A stretch of DNA of 64,000 nt, taken from assembly GCA_030604735.1 (NCBI GenBank), contig JAUVVG010000010.1, positions 26,786-90,785 of the forward strand, written 5' to 3'. This document shows positions 9,415 through 19,654 of this stretch, in pieces (the stretch's first letter is position 1; every line of letters begins with the position of its first letter). This DNA comes from Azoarcus sp. (GTDB taxonomy: Bacteria > Pseudomonadota > Gammaproteobacteria > Burkholderiales > Rhodocyclaceae). The position numbers and the translations under genes are program-made. The notes beneath the pieces were generated by a model. It saw only the letters and a program-made list of their open reading frames with translations. It did not search any database and was not told the DNA's origin.

Positions 9415-11097
9415 TCAGTGGGGGGAAGGCTGGGTCGTTTCTGGTGTTTTCGTGGCTTCTGCAGGCGGGGCTGATTCCGACACCGGCTCCGGCTCCGGAC
9501 CAGGTTCAGTCACCGCCTCCAGCTCTGGACCAGGTTCCGCTTCCGCCTCGGGCAGTTGCCTGAACAGCGCGACGCCGCCCTTACTGTAGATCAATTCGAC
9601 ATTTTCGGCGGGTACCCGGTCGATCCGGGTCAGCGCTACCTCGCCGGCCTCCGGGGCGCGACTGGGAGTGACCGCTTCACGATAGACGCTGAAACTCGGC
9701 GCGGTGAACCGCCAGCTCACCACGGGCTCATCGAGTTCCTTCGCGATCAGCGCAGCCTCCTTGACCGGTCCCTGAAGTACCGCTCCAAACCAGGGCGTGA
9801 CCGCAAGGCTCAGCACGACGACCTGGGTCGTCGCCGCGAGCACCAGTTTGTGCGCGATCGGCGCGCTCCAGCGTTTCGCCACCCACAGCCAAATCAGCAA
9901 TCCACCCAGCGTGACCGCGTAGTATTCCAGCCCGGATTCGCTGAATGCCAGCGCGAGCTGGGCGCGATAGAACGCATTGCCGGCGCTGCTCTGCGCGAGC
10001 AGAATGAAGATCAGCGGTAGCAGGGGGAGTAGCGCCAACACCGCGGTCGGTGCGACGAAATGCGCCCAGCGATGGCTTAGCGTCTGGTGATGCGCGGCGA
10101 TCAACAGGAACAGTGGTGTCGCCCCGTAAAGGACGTAGTGCGGCAGTTTGGTGCCGGACAAGGAGAAGAAGATGATGACGAAACCGGCCCAAAGCCAAAG
10201 GAACCGGTTCAGTGACGAGGCGTAGTCGGACTTGATCCTGACTAGCGTCGCGATCAAGGGACCGCTCCATGGCAGCAGCAGCGCCGGTACCGCCAAGGCG
10301 TAGTAGAAGATCCCGCCGGCGTGTCCCTGCAGCGTACTGGAGAACCGCTCGACGTTGTGCTTGATGAAAAAGCCGTCGATGAAGTCCTGGCCATGAATGA
10401 ACAGCGCGACGGCATACCAGGGCACGACCAGCAGCGCGAGGATGATCCAGCCCTTGGGGTCGAAAACCGACCGCAACCAGCGCTTCCACTCGCCCTGGGT
10501 CGCGCAGTAGAGAAAGGTCACGGTGCCCGGTACCAGCAGCGCGATCGGACCTTTGGTCAGGAAGCCCAGCCCGATCCAGACATAGCTGCGCAACAAGGGC
10601 GCTCGCTCGCCGGTTTCCAGATGTCGCCAGGCATCGAACAAGGCCAGCGCGAGAAGCAGGTTGAGCAAGCCATCGGCGGTCGCGGCGCGGCCGATCACGA
10701 AGGGTCCGAGGGCGGTCGCCGAGACTGCCAACGCGATGATCGCGGCATCCGGGCCGAAACGCTTGCGCGCGAAATGCCAGGTCGCATAGCTCCACAGCGC
10801 GGCCGAGATGGCGGACGGAAGCCGGAAGGCCCATTCGTTTACACCGAAAATCAGATAGCCGATGGCCTGGAACCAATACACCAGGATGGGCTTGTCGAAC
10901 CGTGGCTCGCCGTTGAGGTAGGTGGTCCGGAAGTCTCCGCGTTCGAACATCTCGCGGGTGGCTTCCGAGAACGCACCTTCATCGACGTCGAACAGCGGTG
11001 CGCCCCCCAGACGCAGGAAGAACGAGACGATGGGCAGTGAAAAGATCAGCAGTGTCAGCAAGGCCAACTGGTGCTTGGGCGAAAACAGTGGATTCAT
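9415..11097 (-). CDS. ArnT-like polyprenyl-phosphate-sugar glycosyltransferase (GT39/GT83 type)
   Basis: This 560-residue multi-pass protein has the N-terminal acidic motif FDVDEGAFSE (D39, E40) of ArnT/PMT-like GT-C transferases, about eleven hydrophobic segments, and a C-terminal periplasmic part. Such enzymes move a sugar from a polyprenyl phosphate carrier to lipid A or protein on the periplasmic side. The last 45 residues are a Pro/Glu-rich tail not found in E. coli ArnT. It lies 5 nt downstream of the glycosyltransferase likely to make its donor. The acceptor and sugar cannot be read from sequence. Confidence 0.85.
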   Translation of the reverse strand: MNPLFSPKHQLALLTLLIFSLPIVSFFLRLGGAPLFDVDEGAFSEATREMFERGDFRTTYLNGEPRFDKPILVYWFQAIGYLIFGVNEWAFRLPSAISAALWSYATWHFARKRFGPDAAIIALAVSATALGPFVIGRAATADGLLNLLLALALFDAWRHLETGERAPLLRSYVWIGLGFLTKGPIALLVPGTVTFLYCATQGEWKRWLRSVFDPKGWIILALLVVPWYAVALFIHGQDFIDGFFIKHNVERFSSTLQGHAGGIFYYALAVPALLLPWSGPLIATLVRIKSDYASSLNRFLWLWAGFVIIFFSLSGTKLPHYVLYGATPLFLLIAAHHQTLSHRWAHFVAPTAVLALLPLLPLIFILLAQSSAGNAFYRAQLALAFSESGLEYYAVTLGGLLIWLWVAKRWSAPIAHKLVLAATTQVVVLSLAVTPWFGAVLQGPVKEAALIAKELDEPVVSWRFTAPSFSVYREAVTPSRAPEAGEVALTRIDRVPAENVELIYSKGGVALFRQLPEAEAEPGPELEAVTEPGPEPEPVSESAPPAEATKTPETTQPSPH

Positions 11098-11102
11098 GGG
11101 GG

Positions 11103-12173
11103 TTATGCTCGGGGCGGGGAGGAGGGTTCGAGCGACTCGGGCTTGTACCAGGCCTGGTCATACTCGAGTTCGCCTCGTTCACGGGCGAGGTAGGCGCGCG
11201 AACTGCCGGACTCGAAATAAATGCGTGTCAGCAATTCGGCGAGTACGCCGGATGTCACCATCTGCACCCCGGCGATCAGCAGGAAGAAGCCACCGAACAG
11301 CATCGGCCGGGTGCCGATCGATTCGCCAAAGAAGACCTTGAGGCCAAGCATGTAGGCCAGGATCAGCGAGCCCAGCGTGCCCAGGACGATGCCGATTCCG
11401 CCGAAGAAATGCCCGGGACGGGTCCGGTAGCGCATGAAGAAATAGACGAAGACGAGGTCGAGCACGACCCGGAAGGTGCGCGAGATCCCGTACTTGGATT
11501 CACCAAAGACACGTGGATGGTGGTTCACCACCTCCTGCGCGATCCGCTTGGGCGTGGTGACCGTGGCGAGCCAGGCCGGGATGAAACGGTGCATCTCGCC
11601 GTAAAGCCGGACATTCTTGATCGCACTGGCCCTGAATACCTTCAGGCTGCAACCGTAGTCCTTGAGTTGAACGCCGGTCATGCGGGCGATCAGACGGTTG
11701 GCGATACGCGACGGGATCTTGCGCAACAGCAGTCCGTCCTGTCGGTTCTTGCGCCAACCGGCGACCAGGTCGAGATCCTCGGTCAGCAGCCGTTTGACCA
11801 TTCTGGGACTGTCGATCGGGTCGTTCTGGAGGTCGCCATCCATCGTGACCACCACGCTGCCGCGGGCCGCATCTAGCCCGGCCTGCATGGCCGCGGTCTG
11901 CTTGAAGTTGCGCACCAGTTCGACCACCCGCACGTGCGGACCATATTGCTCGGCGCAACGCGCGAGTTCGTCCGGCGTGCTGTCCGAGCTACCGTCATCG
12001 ACCAGAACGACCTCCCACGGCCAGGGGTAGGGGCCGAGTGCGAGGTGGATCCGTTCTAGCAACGGCTCTACGTTTTCGGCCTCGTTGTACAAGGGCACGA
12101 CGATGGAAAGTCGGTGCTCCGGTAGTCCGTCCGGGATCTGGGGTTCTGCGTGGGGAAGCGGTGGTTTCGTCAT
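11103..12173 (-). CDS. Polyprenyl-phosphate glycosyltransferase (GT2, ArnC/DPM1-like)
   Basis: This 356-residue protein has a GT2 domain with VDDGSSDST (D59, D60) and the metal motif MDGDLQNDP (D112, D114), followed by two C-terminal membrane helices (about 235-300), as in ArnC/GtrB proteins. It probably transfers a sugar from a nucleotide donor to undecaprenyl phosphate at the cytoplasmic face. Its ATG overlaps the stop codon of the upstream UPF0104 gene by ATGA, and the ArnT-like gene follows after 5 nt, so the three are tightly coupled. Confidence 0.9.
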   Translation of the reverse strand: MTKPPLPHAEPQIPDGLPEHRLSIVVPLYNEAENVEPLLERIHLALGPYPWPWEVVLVDDGSSDSTPDELARCAEQYGPHVRVVELVRNFKQTAAMQAGLDAARGSVVVTMDGDLQNDPIDSPRMVKRLLTEDLDLVAGWRKNRQDGLLLRKIPSRIANRLIARMTGVQLKDYGCSLKVFRASAIKNVRLYGEMHRFIPAWLATVTTPKRIAQEVVNHHPRVFGESKYGISRTFRVVLDLVFVYFFMRYRTRPGHFFGGIGIVLGTLGSLILAYMLGLKVFFGESIGTRPMLFGGFFLLIAGVQMVTSGVLAELLTRIYFESGSSRAYLARERGELEYDQAWYKPESLEPSSPPRA

Positions 12174-13108
12174 CGGGTTCGAAAGTCGTCTGAATCCTGG
12201 TCTGGTGGGTGGTCGGATCCGCTGCCTGCCCGGCTGGGGAGCAGCCAGGCGAATGCGCCTGCGCTCAGTGCGGAACCGATCACGACAAGGTGCAAGACAA
12301 GCGCTGCCTTGAGCCCCTGTTCGAGCATTATCCCATGCGGAAGCATTGCCGCGCTCGCACCCGCCTCGTAGGTGCCGAAACCCGCCACGCCTTGCACTGG
12401 CAGAATCGATGCAAGCTCGGCACCCAGCACACCCGCACTACCCACCGCGAGCGGAGCGACCAGCAGTTTTGCCAGCAGCCATGCCTGAACCGCCAGTTTG
12501 ACCATCCAGTTGGCTATCGTCCACAGCCATCCCAGTCGTGCATGGCGGGTCGATTCGGCAAAGGCGAGGCGTACCTTCTCTACCTTGGCCAGCAAGGGCC
12601 CCCGGTCAGCCGTGGCGACCGGTCGGGTCCGATTCGCCCAGCGTGGCAAAGCCCAGGCGACGAGCACCAGGAACGCCACTGCCACGAAGCGCACCGGCAG
12701 CGGAAGACCGGGCCACACCATGGCAGCGATCGCCATGACGACGAAGGCGTCCTGCAATCGAAACCAGAACAGCGAGGCGAGGGCTCGCGTGAGCGGGGTG
12801 CCGAAGGCTTGCCGCAACAACAGTGGAAAAGCGGCCTCGCCACCCCTAAACGGGATGATGTTCACCATCGCGTTATGGATCAGAACGATACGAAGACAGG
12901 GGATGAAGCGCGCCGCGCCATCCCGCCTGAACTCATCGAACACCCGCAAGGCCCTGAGCAGATAGCTCGTGAAGAGACCAACCAGCGCAATCGCCAGCAT
13001 GCCCGGGCTGATACGTTGCAACACCTCTATGAAAGCGCGCCAGCGCCCGTCTGCGAGCAGCCAGGCGAACAGGGCCAGCGTGAGTGAGACCGCGACGATC
13101 CGTTTCAT
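12170..13108 (-). CDS. UPF0104/LPG_synthase_TM family integral membrane protein (flippase-like)
   Basis: The 312-residue protein has about eight membrane segments and the family motif region FRGGEAAFPLLLRQAF, with GVAGFGTYEAG near the C terminus. The family covers the membrane part of lysylphosphatidylglycerol synthases and many stand-alone proteins in glycolipid operons. Flipping of a lipid-linked sugar is an inference from context. The start at 13108 (MKRIVAVSLTL) is preferred because the membrane helix follows at once; in-frame ATGs at 13171 and 13222 give Arg-rich leaders, and no site has a clear Shine-Dalgarno sequence. Confidence 0.82.
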   Translation of the reverse strand: MKRIVAVSLTLALFAWLLADGRWRAFIEVLQRISPGMLAIALVGLFTSYLLRALRVFDEFRRDGAARFIPCLRIVLIHNAMVNIIPFRGGEAAFPLLLRQAFGTPLTRALASLFWFRLQDAFVVMAIAAMVWPGLPLPVRFVAVAFLVLVAWALPRWANRTRPVATADRGPLLAKVEKVRLAFAESTRHARLGWLWTIANWMVKLAVQAWLLAKLLVAPLAVGSAGVLGAELASILPVQGVAGFGTYEAGASAAMLPHGIMLEQGLKAALVLHLVVIGSALSAGAFAWLLPSRAGSGSDHPPDQDSDDFRTR

Positions 13109-13264
13109 TTGGCGCGAAACTCGCCGTAGGCGCTCATTGCAGATCTCGCGTGCCCGATCGCGCGGGCCCATGGAAAACGAAACCCCGGTGGCGTTGCTTG
13201 TCGACCTCGCCTGCCCGCGCACGCGCGCTCGAGAGCGATGGCACGGTCATGATGGAGGCGGGTT

Positions 13265-14059
13265 TCATGAACGTCCGGTACGTCCGAAACTGCGGAACAG
13301 GGCGTAAAGCGCCCCCGTGAGTCCGAGCACGGCCAGGCAATACTGAGCCCATGTTCCCTGTGGGTAGCCCAGGTCGTCGAAGAAGAGCCAACCCGCCGAG
13401 GCACCGAGAATGACTGCCAGCACGCGCAGGCCCAGACTGCGTTCCCAGAAACGCCAGCGTGCCGACCACCAGACCCCCAGCGCACCGCACAGCCAGCCGC
13501 CTGCGCCGCCGACCAGGATGTCCAGCGGCCAGTGTGCGCCGACCACAACCCGGGAGAATGCGGCCAGGACGGCGATCGCGAGTGCAAACCAGGCGAGTCG
13601 CTGACGCCCCCTGGCGACACAGCACAAGGCCACCGCGGCGGCGATGCCGAAGGCGGTGACCGAGTGGCCGGACGGGAAAGCATTCGCCTTCAAGGTCTCG
13701 CCGATGATGGTGATCTGCTCCGGTGGTAGTACCGCGGCCGGCCGGGCCTCGGAGAAGAACTTCTTGAGGGCATGGGTGAACACGGTCGCCGCGGGTGCCG
13801 CGAGCAAGGCTGCCGCGGCCCAGCGCGGCCGCCGGTGGAGCAGGCCGGTCAACAGGGCGAACGCCCCCCCGGTGGAGCCGAGATTGGTCACCCCGGACCA
13901 GAAGGCCGCGGGCAAAATTTGCCCGGCCTGGTTCCAGGCCTTGAACCAGGCGGTGTTGGTCTCGACCGAGATGAAGGGTAGTGCGAGCAGCGACAACAGG
14001 ACGGCCGGCAGCCAGGTCCAGGCAAGGGTGCTTGCTTTGGTCGTCGTCGAAGGCTTCAT
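13265..14059 (-). CDS. PAP2 family lipid phosphatase
   Basis: This 264-residue membrane protein carries all three PAP2 motifs: [15 protein letters not shown] and [12 protein letters not shown]. The fold has about six membrane helices. PAP2 enzymes of this type dephosphorylate undecaprenyl pyrophosphate or related lipids. It is first in a minus-strand cluster with lipid-linked sugar genes, separated from the next gene by 156 nt, which suits carrier recycling. The start at ATG 14059 ([10 protein letters not shown]) precedes the first helix; the frame stays open to 14182 but without a better start. Confidence 0.88.
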   Translation of the reverse strand: MKPSTTTKASTLAWTWLPAVLLSLLALPFISVETNTAWFKAWNQAGQILPAAFWSGVTNLGSTGGAFALLTGLLHRRPRWAAAALLAAPAATVFTHALKKFFSEARPAAVLPPEQITIIGETLKANAFPSGHSVTAFGIAAAVALCCVARGRQRLAWFALAIAVLAAFSRVVVGAHWPLDILVGGAGGWLCGALGVWWSARWRFWERSLGLRVLAVILGASAGWLFFDDLGYPQGTWAQYCLAVLGLTGALYALFRSFGRTGRS

Positions 14060-14377
14060 CTCAGGGCTGGGTGCAAAAGGCTGGATTCTAGCAGTCCGAC
14101 AGCCGCCTGGCGCCGACCGGGGCTGGATCGCGACGGCAGAACCCCATCGGTTACGAGCGCGCGGCGCGTACCTGGGTGCCAAGTCGGTGTATGCCCGACG
14201 CTCTCGCGTCGAGGCTGGGAACGGGTACTCGGCGGGGCGGGACTCCGGCGCGGGACATCGGCACTTCGCGGCCGGTTTGGCCGCGCCGGCGTCGGTTATA
14301 ATCCGACCCTTTCATGCGCGGGTGCCTGCTGCGTTTGCGAGCTTGTGCTCGCCCCATTCTCATCCAGATCGATCGAC
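14060..14377. promoter_or_regulatory. Divergent intergenic region with purL promoter
   Basis: This 318-nt gap lies between the PAP2 gene and purL. A perfect -10 hexamer TATAAT occurs at 14297-14302, about 76 nt before the purL ATG. The best -35 guess is GTTTGG at 14275-14280 with a 16-nt spacer, which is poor. No PurR-like palindrome is seen. The remainder is GC-rich with no gene recognised; the promoter for the minus-strand PAP2 cluster was not identified. Confidence 0.5.
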
Positions 14378-17300
14378 ATGACCGAAATCCTCAAGTTGCG
14401 CGGTGGCGCAGCGCATTCTCCGGCGCGACTTTCACGACTCAAGACAGCGCTGGGCGAGACACTGCCCAAGCTGCAGGACATTGCCGCCGAATTCTGGTTC
14501 TTCGTCGAGGTCTCGGCGCCGCTGGCCGATGAGGAGTGCCGCAGGTTGTTCGAACTGCTGGCGGTGAGCGATGTTGGCGCGGGGCCGGACGGCACCCTGC
14601 TGCTGATCGTACCCCGGCTCGGTACGATTTCACCCTGGTCGTCCAAGGCCAGCGATATTGCCCACCAATGCGGCTTCGACAAGGTCGTCCGGGTGGAGCG
14701 CGGCGTCGCCTACACCTTGCGCCACAAGGGCGGCCTGGACCAGCGGCATTTTTCGGAGATTCTGCCGCTGCTGCACGACCGGATGACCGAGTCGGTGCTA
14801 CAAAGCGTGGAGGCGGCCGACGCCTTGTTCCACCACTATGCCCCGCAGCCACTGGCCAGCGTAGACATCCTGTCCGGCGGCCGGGCCGGACTGGAAAAGG
14901 CGAACGTCGAACTCGGCCTGGCCTTGTCGGATGACGAGATCGACTATCTGCTCGACAATTTCCTTCGTATCGGGCGCAACCCGACCGATGTAGAACTGAT
15001 GATGTTCGCCCAGGCTAACTCGGAACATTGCCGTCACAAGATCTTCAACGCCGACTGGGTCATCGACGCCAAGCCGATGGACAAGACGCTGTTCGGCATG
15101 ATCCGCGAGACCCACGCCGCCCATCCCCAGGGCACGGTTGTCGCCTACTCCGACAACGCTTCGGTGATCGAGGGCGGCGTCTGCGACCGCCTTTATCCGG
15201 ACGCGTCCGGCCAGTGGTCGCATCACGAGGAACTGACCCATATCCTGGCCAAGGTCGAGACCCACAACCATCCGACCGCGATCTCCCCGTTCCCGGGCGC
15301 AGCGACCGGTGCGGGCGGAGAGATCCGCGATGAAGGCGCGACCGGCCGCGGTTCGCGGCCCAAGGCCGGCCTGACCGGCTTCTCGGTGTCCAACCTGCGC
15401 ATCCCGGATTTCCTGCAGCCCTGGGAGAAACCCTATGGCCGCCCGGAGCGGATCGCGTCCGCGCTCGACATCATGATCGAGGGGCCGATCGGCGGAGCGG
15501 CGTTCAACAACGAGTTCGGCCGGCCCAATCTGGCAGGCTATTTCCGGACCTTCGAGCAGGAGGTCATGGGCGAGGTCCGCGGCTATCACAAGCCGATCAT
15601 GATCGCCGGCGGCATTGGCAGCATTCAGGGTCAGCAATCGCACAAGATAGAGTTCGCTTCCGGCACGCTGCTGATCCAGCTCGGCGGGCCCGGGATGTTG
15701 ATCGGCCTGGGCGGCGGCGCCGCGTCGAGCATGGCGACCGGCACCAACGCCGCCGACCTCGATTTCGCATCGGTGCAGCGGGGCAACCCGGAGATCCAGC
15801 GCCGCTGCCAGGAGGTCATCGATCGGTGCTGGCAGCAGGGCGAAGCCAACCCGATCCTGTCCATTCACGATGTCGGCGCCGGTGGCTTGTCCAACGCGAT
15901 GCCGGAGCTGGCCGACTCGGCCCACCTCGGCGCCCGTCTGGAACTGCGCGAAATCCATATCGAAGAGCCCGGCATGAGTCCGCGCGAGATCTGGAGCAAC
16001 GAATCACAGGAACGCTATGTGCTCGCGATCGCGCCGGAGCGTCTGGAGGAGTTCCGGGCGATCTGCGAGCGCGAGCGCTGCCCCTTCGCGGTGCTCGGCG
16101 AGGCGACCGCCGATGGCCACCTGACCCTGACCGACCGGCACTTCGAGAACAAGCCGGTCGACATGGAAATGCAGGTGCTGCTGGGCAAGCCGCCCAAGAT
16201 GACCCGCAATGTTTCGCGCCGTGCGACGCACCTGCCGCCGTTCGACGTGACCGACCTCGATCTGCGTGAGACCTGTTTGCGGGTATTGCGTCTGCCAACG
16301 GTGGCGAGCAAGAGTTTTCTGATCACGATCGGCGACCGTTCTGTCGGTGGCCTCACCGCGCGCGATCAGATGGTCGGACCCTGGCAGGTGCCGGTAGCCG
16401 ATGTCGCGGTGACCTCGATGAGCTTCTCCGGCCTGGCCGGCGAGGCTTTCGCGATGGGTGAGCGCACCCCTGTCGCCTGTGTCGATGCCGCCGCCTCCGG
16501 CCGGCTTGCGGTTGGCGAGGCGGTCACCAACATCGCCGCGGCCGACATCGCCGGAATCGGTGATATCAAACTGTCGGCGAACTGGATGGCCGCAGCCGGG
16601 CATCGGGGCGAGGATGCCAAGCTGTTCGACACCGTGACCGCGGTCTCGGCCTTTTGCCAGGCTGCCAGCCTGTCGATTCCGGTTGGCAAGGACTCCTTGT
16701 CGATGAAGACCGCCTGGTCCGAGGATGGGCAGGACAAGGCAGTGATCGCGCCCTTGTCGCTTGTGGTGACGGCGTTCGCGCCTGTGGCCGATGTGCGCCG
16801 GACGCTGACGCCGCAACTGGTGCTCGATCCGGAAGCCGAGACCGAGTTGCTGTTGATCGATCTCGGTAACGGCCGCAACCGGCTCGGCGGCTCGGCACTG
16901 ACCCAGGTTCATGAGTCGGTCGGCGAGCACGCGCCCGACGTCGACCCGGCACAACTGGTTGCCTTCTTCGAACTGATCCAGCGCTTCCGGCGGGAAGACC
17001 TGTTGCTCGCCTATCACGATCGCAGCGATGGCGGACTGTTCGCGACGCTGTGCGAGATGGCCTTCGCGTCCCGCTGTGGTCTGTCGATCACGCTCGATAC
17101 CGTCTGCTACGACCCGTACATGAACGACGTCGATGGGCTGGACAAGAAGCCGGACACGATCAAGGGGCGGCTCAACGACCGCCTGTTCGCCGGTCTCTTC
17201 GCCGAGGAACTCGGTGCGGTGGTCCAGATCCGGCGGGAAGATCGCGCCCGGATCACCACGCCCTTGCGCGAGGCCGGCTTAACCTACCATTTCCTCGGCG

Positions 17301-18307
17301 AGCCGAACGACAAGGACGAGATCCGCCTGTGGCGCAATGCCAAGCTGGTCTTCAACGGGCAGCGTGCCGAGCTGATGCAGGCCTGGGCCGAGACCGGCTA
17401 CCGGATCGCTGCCCTGCGTGACGACGCCGAGTGCGCCAAGCAGGCCTTCGACGCGCTCGCCGATGCCGGGGATACCGGCCTGTTCGTCGACACCCGCTTC
17501 GATCCGGCCGATGATGTCGCGGCGCCGATGATCGCCAGCGGCGCGCGGCCGCGCATCGCGGTGCTGCGCGAGCAGGGGGTCAACTCGCACAACGAGATGG
17601 CGGCGGCGTTCGACCGGGCCGGTTTTGCGCCGTTCGACGTCCATATGTCGGACCTGCAGTCGGGCCGGTTCGACCTGGCCGAGTTCAAGGGTTTCGCTGC
17701 CTGCGGCGGGTTCTCGTACGGCGACGTGTTAGGCGCCGGTCAGGGCTGGGCCAAATCCATCCTGTTCAATCCGCGCTTGCGGGAGATGTTCGAGTCCTTC
17801 TTCGGGCGTGACGATACCTTTGCGCTCGGCGTGTGCAATGGCTGCCAGATGATGGCGCATCTCTCGGCCATCATCCCCGGTGCCGATCATTGGCCGGTGT
17901 TCGAGCGCAACCGCAGCGAGCAGTTCGAGGCCCGTTTCGTGATGACCGAGGTGCTGGAGAACCCGTCCATTCTTTTCGATGGCATGGCCGGTAGTCGCAT
18001 GCCTATCGTGGTCAGCCATGGCGAGGGCAGGGCGGTGTTTCGCCAGCCGGGCGATCAGGCCGTGGCCAGGGCGGCTTTGCGCTACATCGACAACAACGGT
18101 GCGGTCGCGGCCCGTTACCCGGCCAACCCGAACGGATCGCCGGACGGCCTGACCGGTTTCACCAACTCGGATGGGCGCTTCACCATCATGATGCCGCACC
18201 CGGAGCGATGCTTCCGGACGGTCCAGATGAGCTGGCATCCTGAATCGCTGGGTGAGGATTCGCCGTGGGCACGGCTTTTCCGGAATGCGCGCAAATGGGT
18301 CGGGTGA
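14378..18307 (+). CDS. purL: Phosphoribosylformylglycinamidine synthase (PurL, large single-chain form)
   Basis: PurL converts FGAR to FGAM with ATP and glutamine in purine synthesis. At 1,309 residues it is the long gammaproteobacterial form fusing synthetase and glutaminase. The C-terminal class I amidotransferase triad is visible: C1153 in [10 protein letters not shown] and H1274/E1276 in PHPER. Synthetase motifs include NSEHCRHK and [10 protein letters not shown]. The start at 14378 ([10 protein letters not shown]) matches family N termini; an in-frame ATG 33 nt upstream is unlikely. It stands alone, about 12 kb from purF. Confidence 0.98.
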   Translation: MTEILKLRGGAAHSPARLSRLKTALGETLPKLQDIAAEFWFFVEVSAPLADEECRRLFELLAVSDVGAGPDGTLLLIVPRLGTISPWSSKASDIAHQCGFDKVVRVERGVAYTLRHKGGLDQRHFSEILPLLHDRMTESVLQSVEAADALFHHYAPQPLASVDILSGGRAGLEKANVELGLALSDDEIDYLLDNFLRIGRNPTDVELMMFAQANSEHCRHKIFNADWVIDAKPMDKTLFGMIRETHAAHPQGTVVAYSDNASVIEGGVCDRLYPDASGQWSHHEELTHILAKVETHNHPTAISPFPGAATGAGGEIRDEGATGRGSRPKAGLTGFSVSNLRIPDFLQPWEKPYGRPERIASALDIMIEGPIGGAAFNNEFGRPNLAGYFRTFEQEVMGEVRGYHKPIMIAGGIGSIQGQQSHKIEFASGTLLIQLGGPGMLIGLGGGAASSMATGTNAADLDFASVQRGNPEIQRRCQEVIDRCWQQGEANPILSIHDVGAGGLSNAMPELADSAHLGARLELREIHIEEPGMSPREIWSNESQERYVLAIAPERLEEFRAICERERCPFAVLGEATADGHLTLTDRHFENKPVDMEMQVLLGKPPKMTRNVSRRATHLPPFDVTDLDLRETCLRVLRLPTVASKSFLITIGDRSVGGLTARDQMVGPWQVPVADVAVTSMSFSGLAGEAFAMGERTPVACVDAAASGRLAVGEAVTNIAAADIAGIGDIKLSANWMAAAGHRGEDAKLFDTVTAVSAFCQAASLSIPVGKDSLSMKTAWSEDGQDKAVIAPLSLVVTAFAPVADVRRTLTPQLVLDPEAETELLLIDLGNGRNRLGGSALTQVHESVGEHAPDVDPAQLVAFFELIQRFRREDLLLAYHDRSDGGLFATLCEMAFASRCGLSITLDTVCYDPYMNDVDGLDKKPDTIKGRLNDRLFAGLFAEELGAVVQIRREDRARITTPLREAGLTYHFLGEPNDKDEIRLWRNAKLVFNGQRAELMQAWAETGYRIAALRDDAECAKQAFDALADAGDTGLFVDTRFDPADDVAAPMIASGARPRIAVLREQGVNSHNEMAAAFDRAGFAPFDVHMSDLQSGRFDLAEFKGFAACGGFSYGDVLGAGQGWAKSILFNPRLREMFESFFGRDDTFALGVCNGCQMMAHLSAIIPGADHWPVFERNRSEQFEARFVMTEVLENPSILFDGMAGSRMPIVVSHGEGRAVFRQPGDQAVARAALRYIDNNGAVAARYPANPNGSPDGLTGFTNSDGRFTIMMPHPERCFRTVQMSWHPESLGEDSPWARLFRNARKWVG

Positions 18308-18381
18308 TGCTGATCTCCTGTCGGTCGGGTCGGGCGAGTTGAGTTGCGTCAATTCGCTAGGCTCGGTGTTGGCATAGTCTT

Positions 18382-18810
18382 GTGCATGACGCCATTTCTC
18401 GTTTGATCATTGGCATGAAGCTACCCGGGCCCCGTCGTTTGCAGCGCCTTGCCTCATGGATCGCAACCTTCGCCATCCTGATGGCTACGCTTGCGCCGAC
18501 GGTCAGCCAGGCGCTGGTCGTGTCCGGTCTGGCGGAATCGGACTGGGTGGAGATTTGTTCCGCGCAAGGCACGCGCTGGATCAATGCTGCCGAGGAGGCG
18601 CCGGAAAGGCAGCCTGCCCAGGCCCATGCCGAAGTTTGCCCCTACTGCTTCACGCATGCAGGTTCGTTCGGACTCGCACCCCCAGCCGACGCGACCACCG
18701 ATCCATTCGCGGGAGATCGCTATCTCCCCGTTCCCATCGCCAACGACCCACCTAGGGTCGCCAACGTCTGGTTCCCCTATCAGACGCGTGCGCCGCCGCT
18801 GATCGCCTGA
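18382..18810 (+). CDS. DUF2946-type protein, probable copper-related exported protein
   Basis: The 142-residue protein has a hydrophobic N-terminal segment and the DUF2946 pattern ICSAQGT followed by VCPYCFTHAG. Genes of this family often neighbour copper proteins (TonB receptors, PCu(A)C), and here a PCu(A)C gene follows 169 nt downstream. An alternative start at 18415 (MKLPGPRR) gives a cleaner signal anchor; neither has a clear Shine-Dalgarno sequence. The biochemical role is unknown; the Cys pair could bind metal. Confidence 0.7.
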   Translation: MHDAISRLIIGMKLPGPRRLQRLASWIATFAILMATLAPTVSQALVVSGLAESDWVEICSAQGTRWINAAEEAPERQPAQAHAEVCPYCFTHAGSFGLAPPADATTDPFAGDRYLPVPIANDPPRVANVWFPYQTRAPPLIA

Positions 18811-18979
18811 ACCCGGCACTTCCCTACCGCGACCGACTATCTCCGTGACCGCTGAGGTCGCCTTCGATTATCGGCTTCGCATGCGATGGAGGTTGCGCCC
18901 ATCGCAGAAAGTTTTGCTCCCTGCTGCAATTCGGGCATCGATAACGCCCGCTTTCTCTGCCTTTCTTCCGGAGTTCATC

Positions 18980-19474
18980 ATGATCAAGAAAACATTTGTC
19001 GCTTCCTTTCTCGCGCTGGTGATGGCGCCACTATTCGCACAGGTCTCGGTCGAGGATCCCTGGGTGCGTGGCACCGTGCCGCAGCAACGCGCCACCGGCG
19101 CCTTCATGCAGCTCACGGCCGAAACAGACGCGCGCCTGGTCGCAGCCGAGTCCCCGGTTGCCGGGTTGGTCGAGATTCACGAGATGGCGATGGAAAACGA
19201 CGTGATGAAAATGCGTCGGATTCCTGGCATCGACCTGCCGGCCGGACAGACCATGGAGCTGAAACCCGGCGGCTATCATGTGATGTTGCTGGACTTGAAG
19301 GAGCAGATGGTCGGCGGCGCGGTCGTGCCGATCACGCTGATTTTCGAGACCAGCGCAGGTGAGCGATACACTCGGGAAATCGAGGCGCCGGTTGTGGCGC
19401 TCGGGGCTGCCAGGCAAGGCATGGGGGGCGGCCAGCCGCATCAGCATCAGCATCAGCACGGCCATGGTCGTTGA
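18980..19474 (+). CDS. Periplasmic copper chaperone PCu(A)C
   Basis: The family copper motif H-x10-M-x21-H-x-M is exact: H67, M78, H100 and M102. A signal peptide (MIKKTFVASFLALVMAPLFA) precedes the mature protein, so it acts in the periplasm, where PCu(A)C proteins carry Cu(I), often to cytochrome oxidase. The C terminus ends in a His-rich tail (HQHQHQHGHGR) that may add metal binding. The start at 18980 follows CCGGAG by 6 nt; the upstream in-frame extension lacks a signal peptide. It pairs with the DUF2946 gene upstream. Confidence 0.92.
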   Translation: MIKKTFVASFLALVMAPLFAQVSVEDPWVRGTVPQQRATGAFMQLTAETDARLVAAESPVAGLVEIHEMAMENDVMKMRRIPGIDLPAGQTMELKPGGYHVMLLDLKEQMVGGAVVPITLIFETSAGERYTREIEAPVVALGAARQGMGGGQPHQHQHQHGHGR

Positions 19475-19654
19475 GGCGCTGGCCGGCTCGCGGTCGTCGC
19501 CGCCAGGACGCAGGCGAATTTCAGACGATGGCCGAGATTCCAACTCAAGATTCCCTCGTGAAAGTCGATAAGATTCAGGCCACCCTTCGCAACCGCGTCG
19601 GGTGGTGCTGAGTCCGAGCCCTGTCGGGCGATCGATGAGAGGGAGAAAAGCTGG

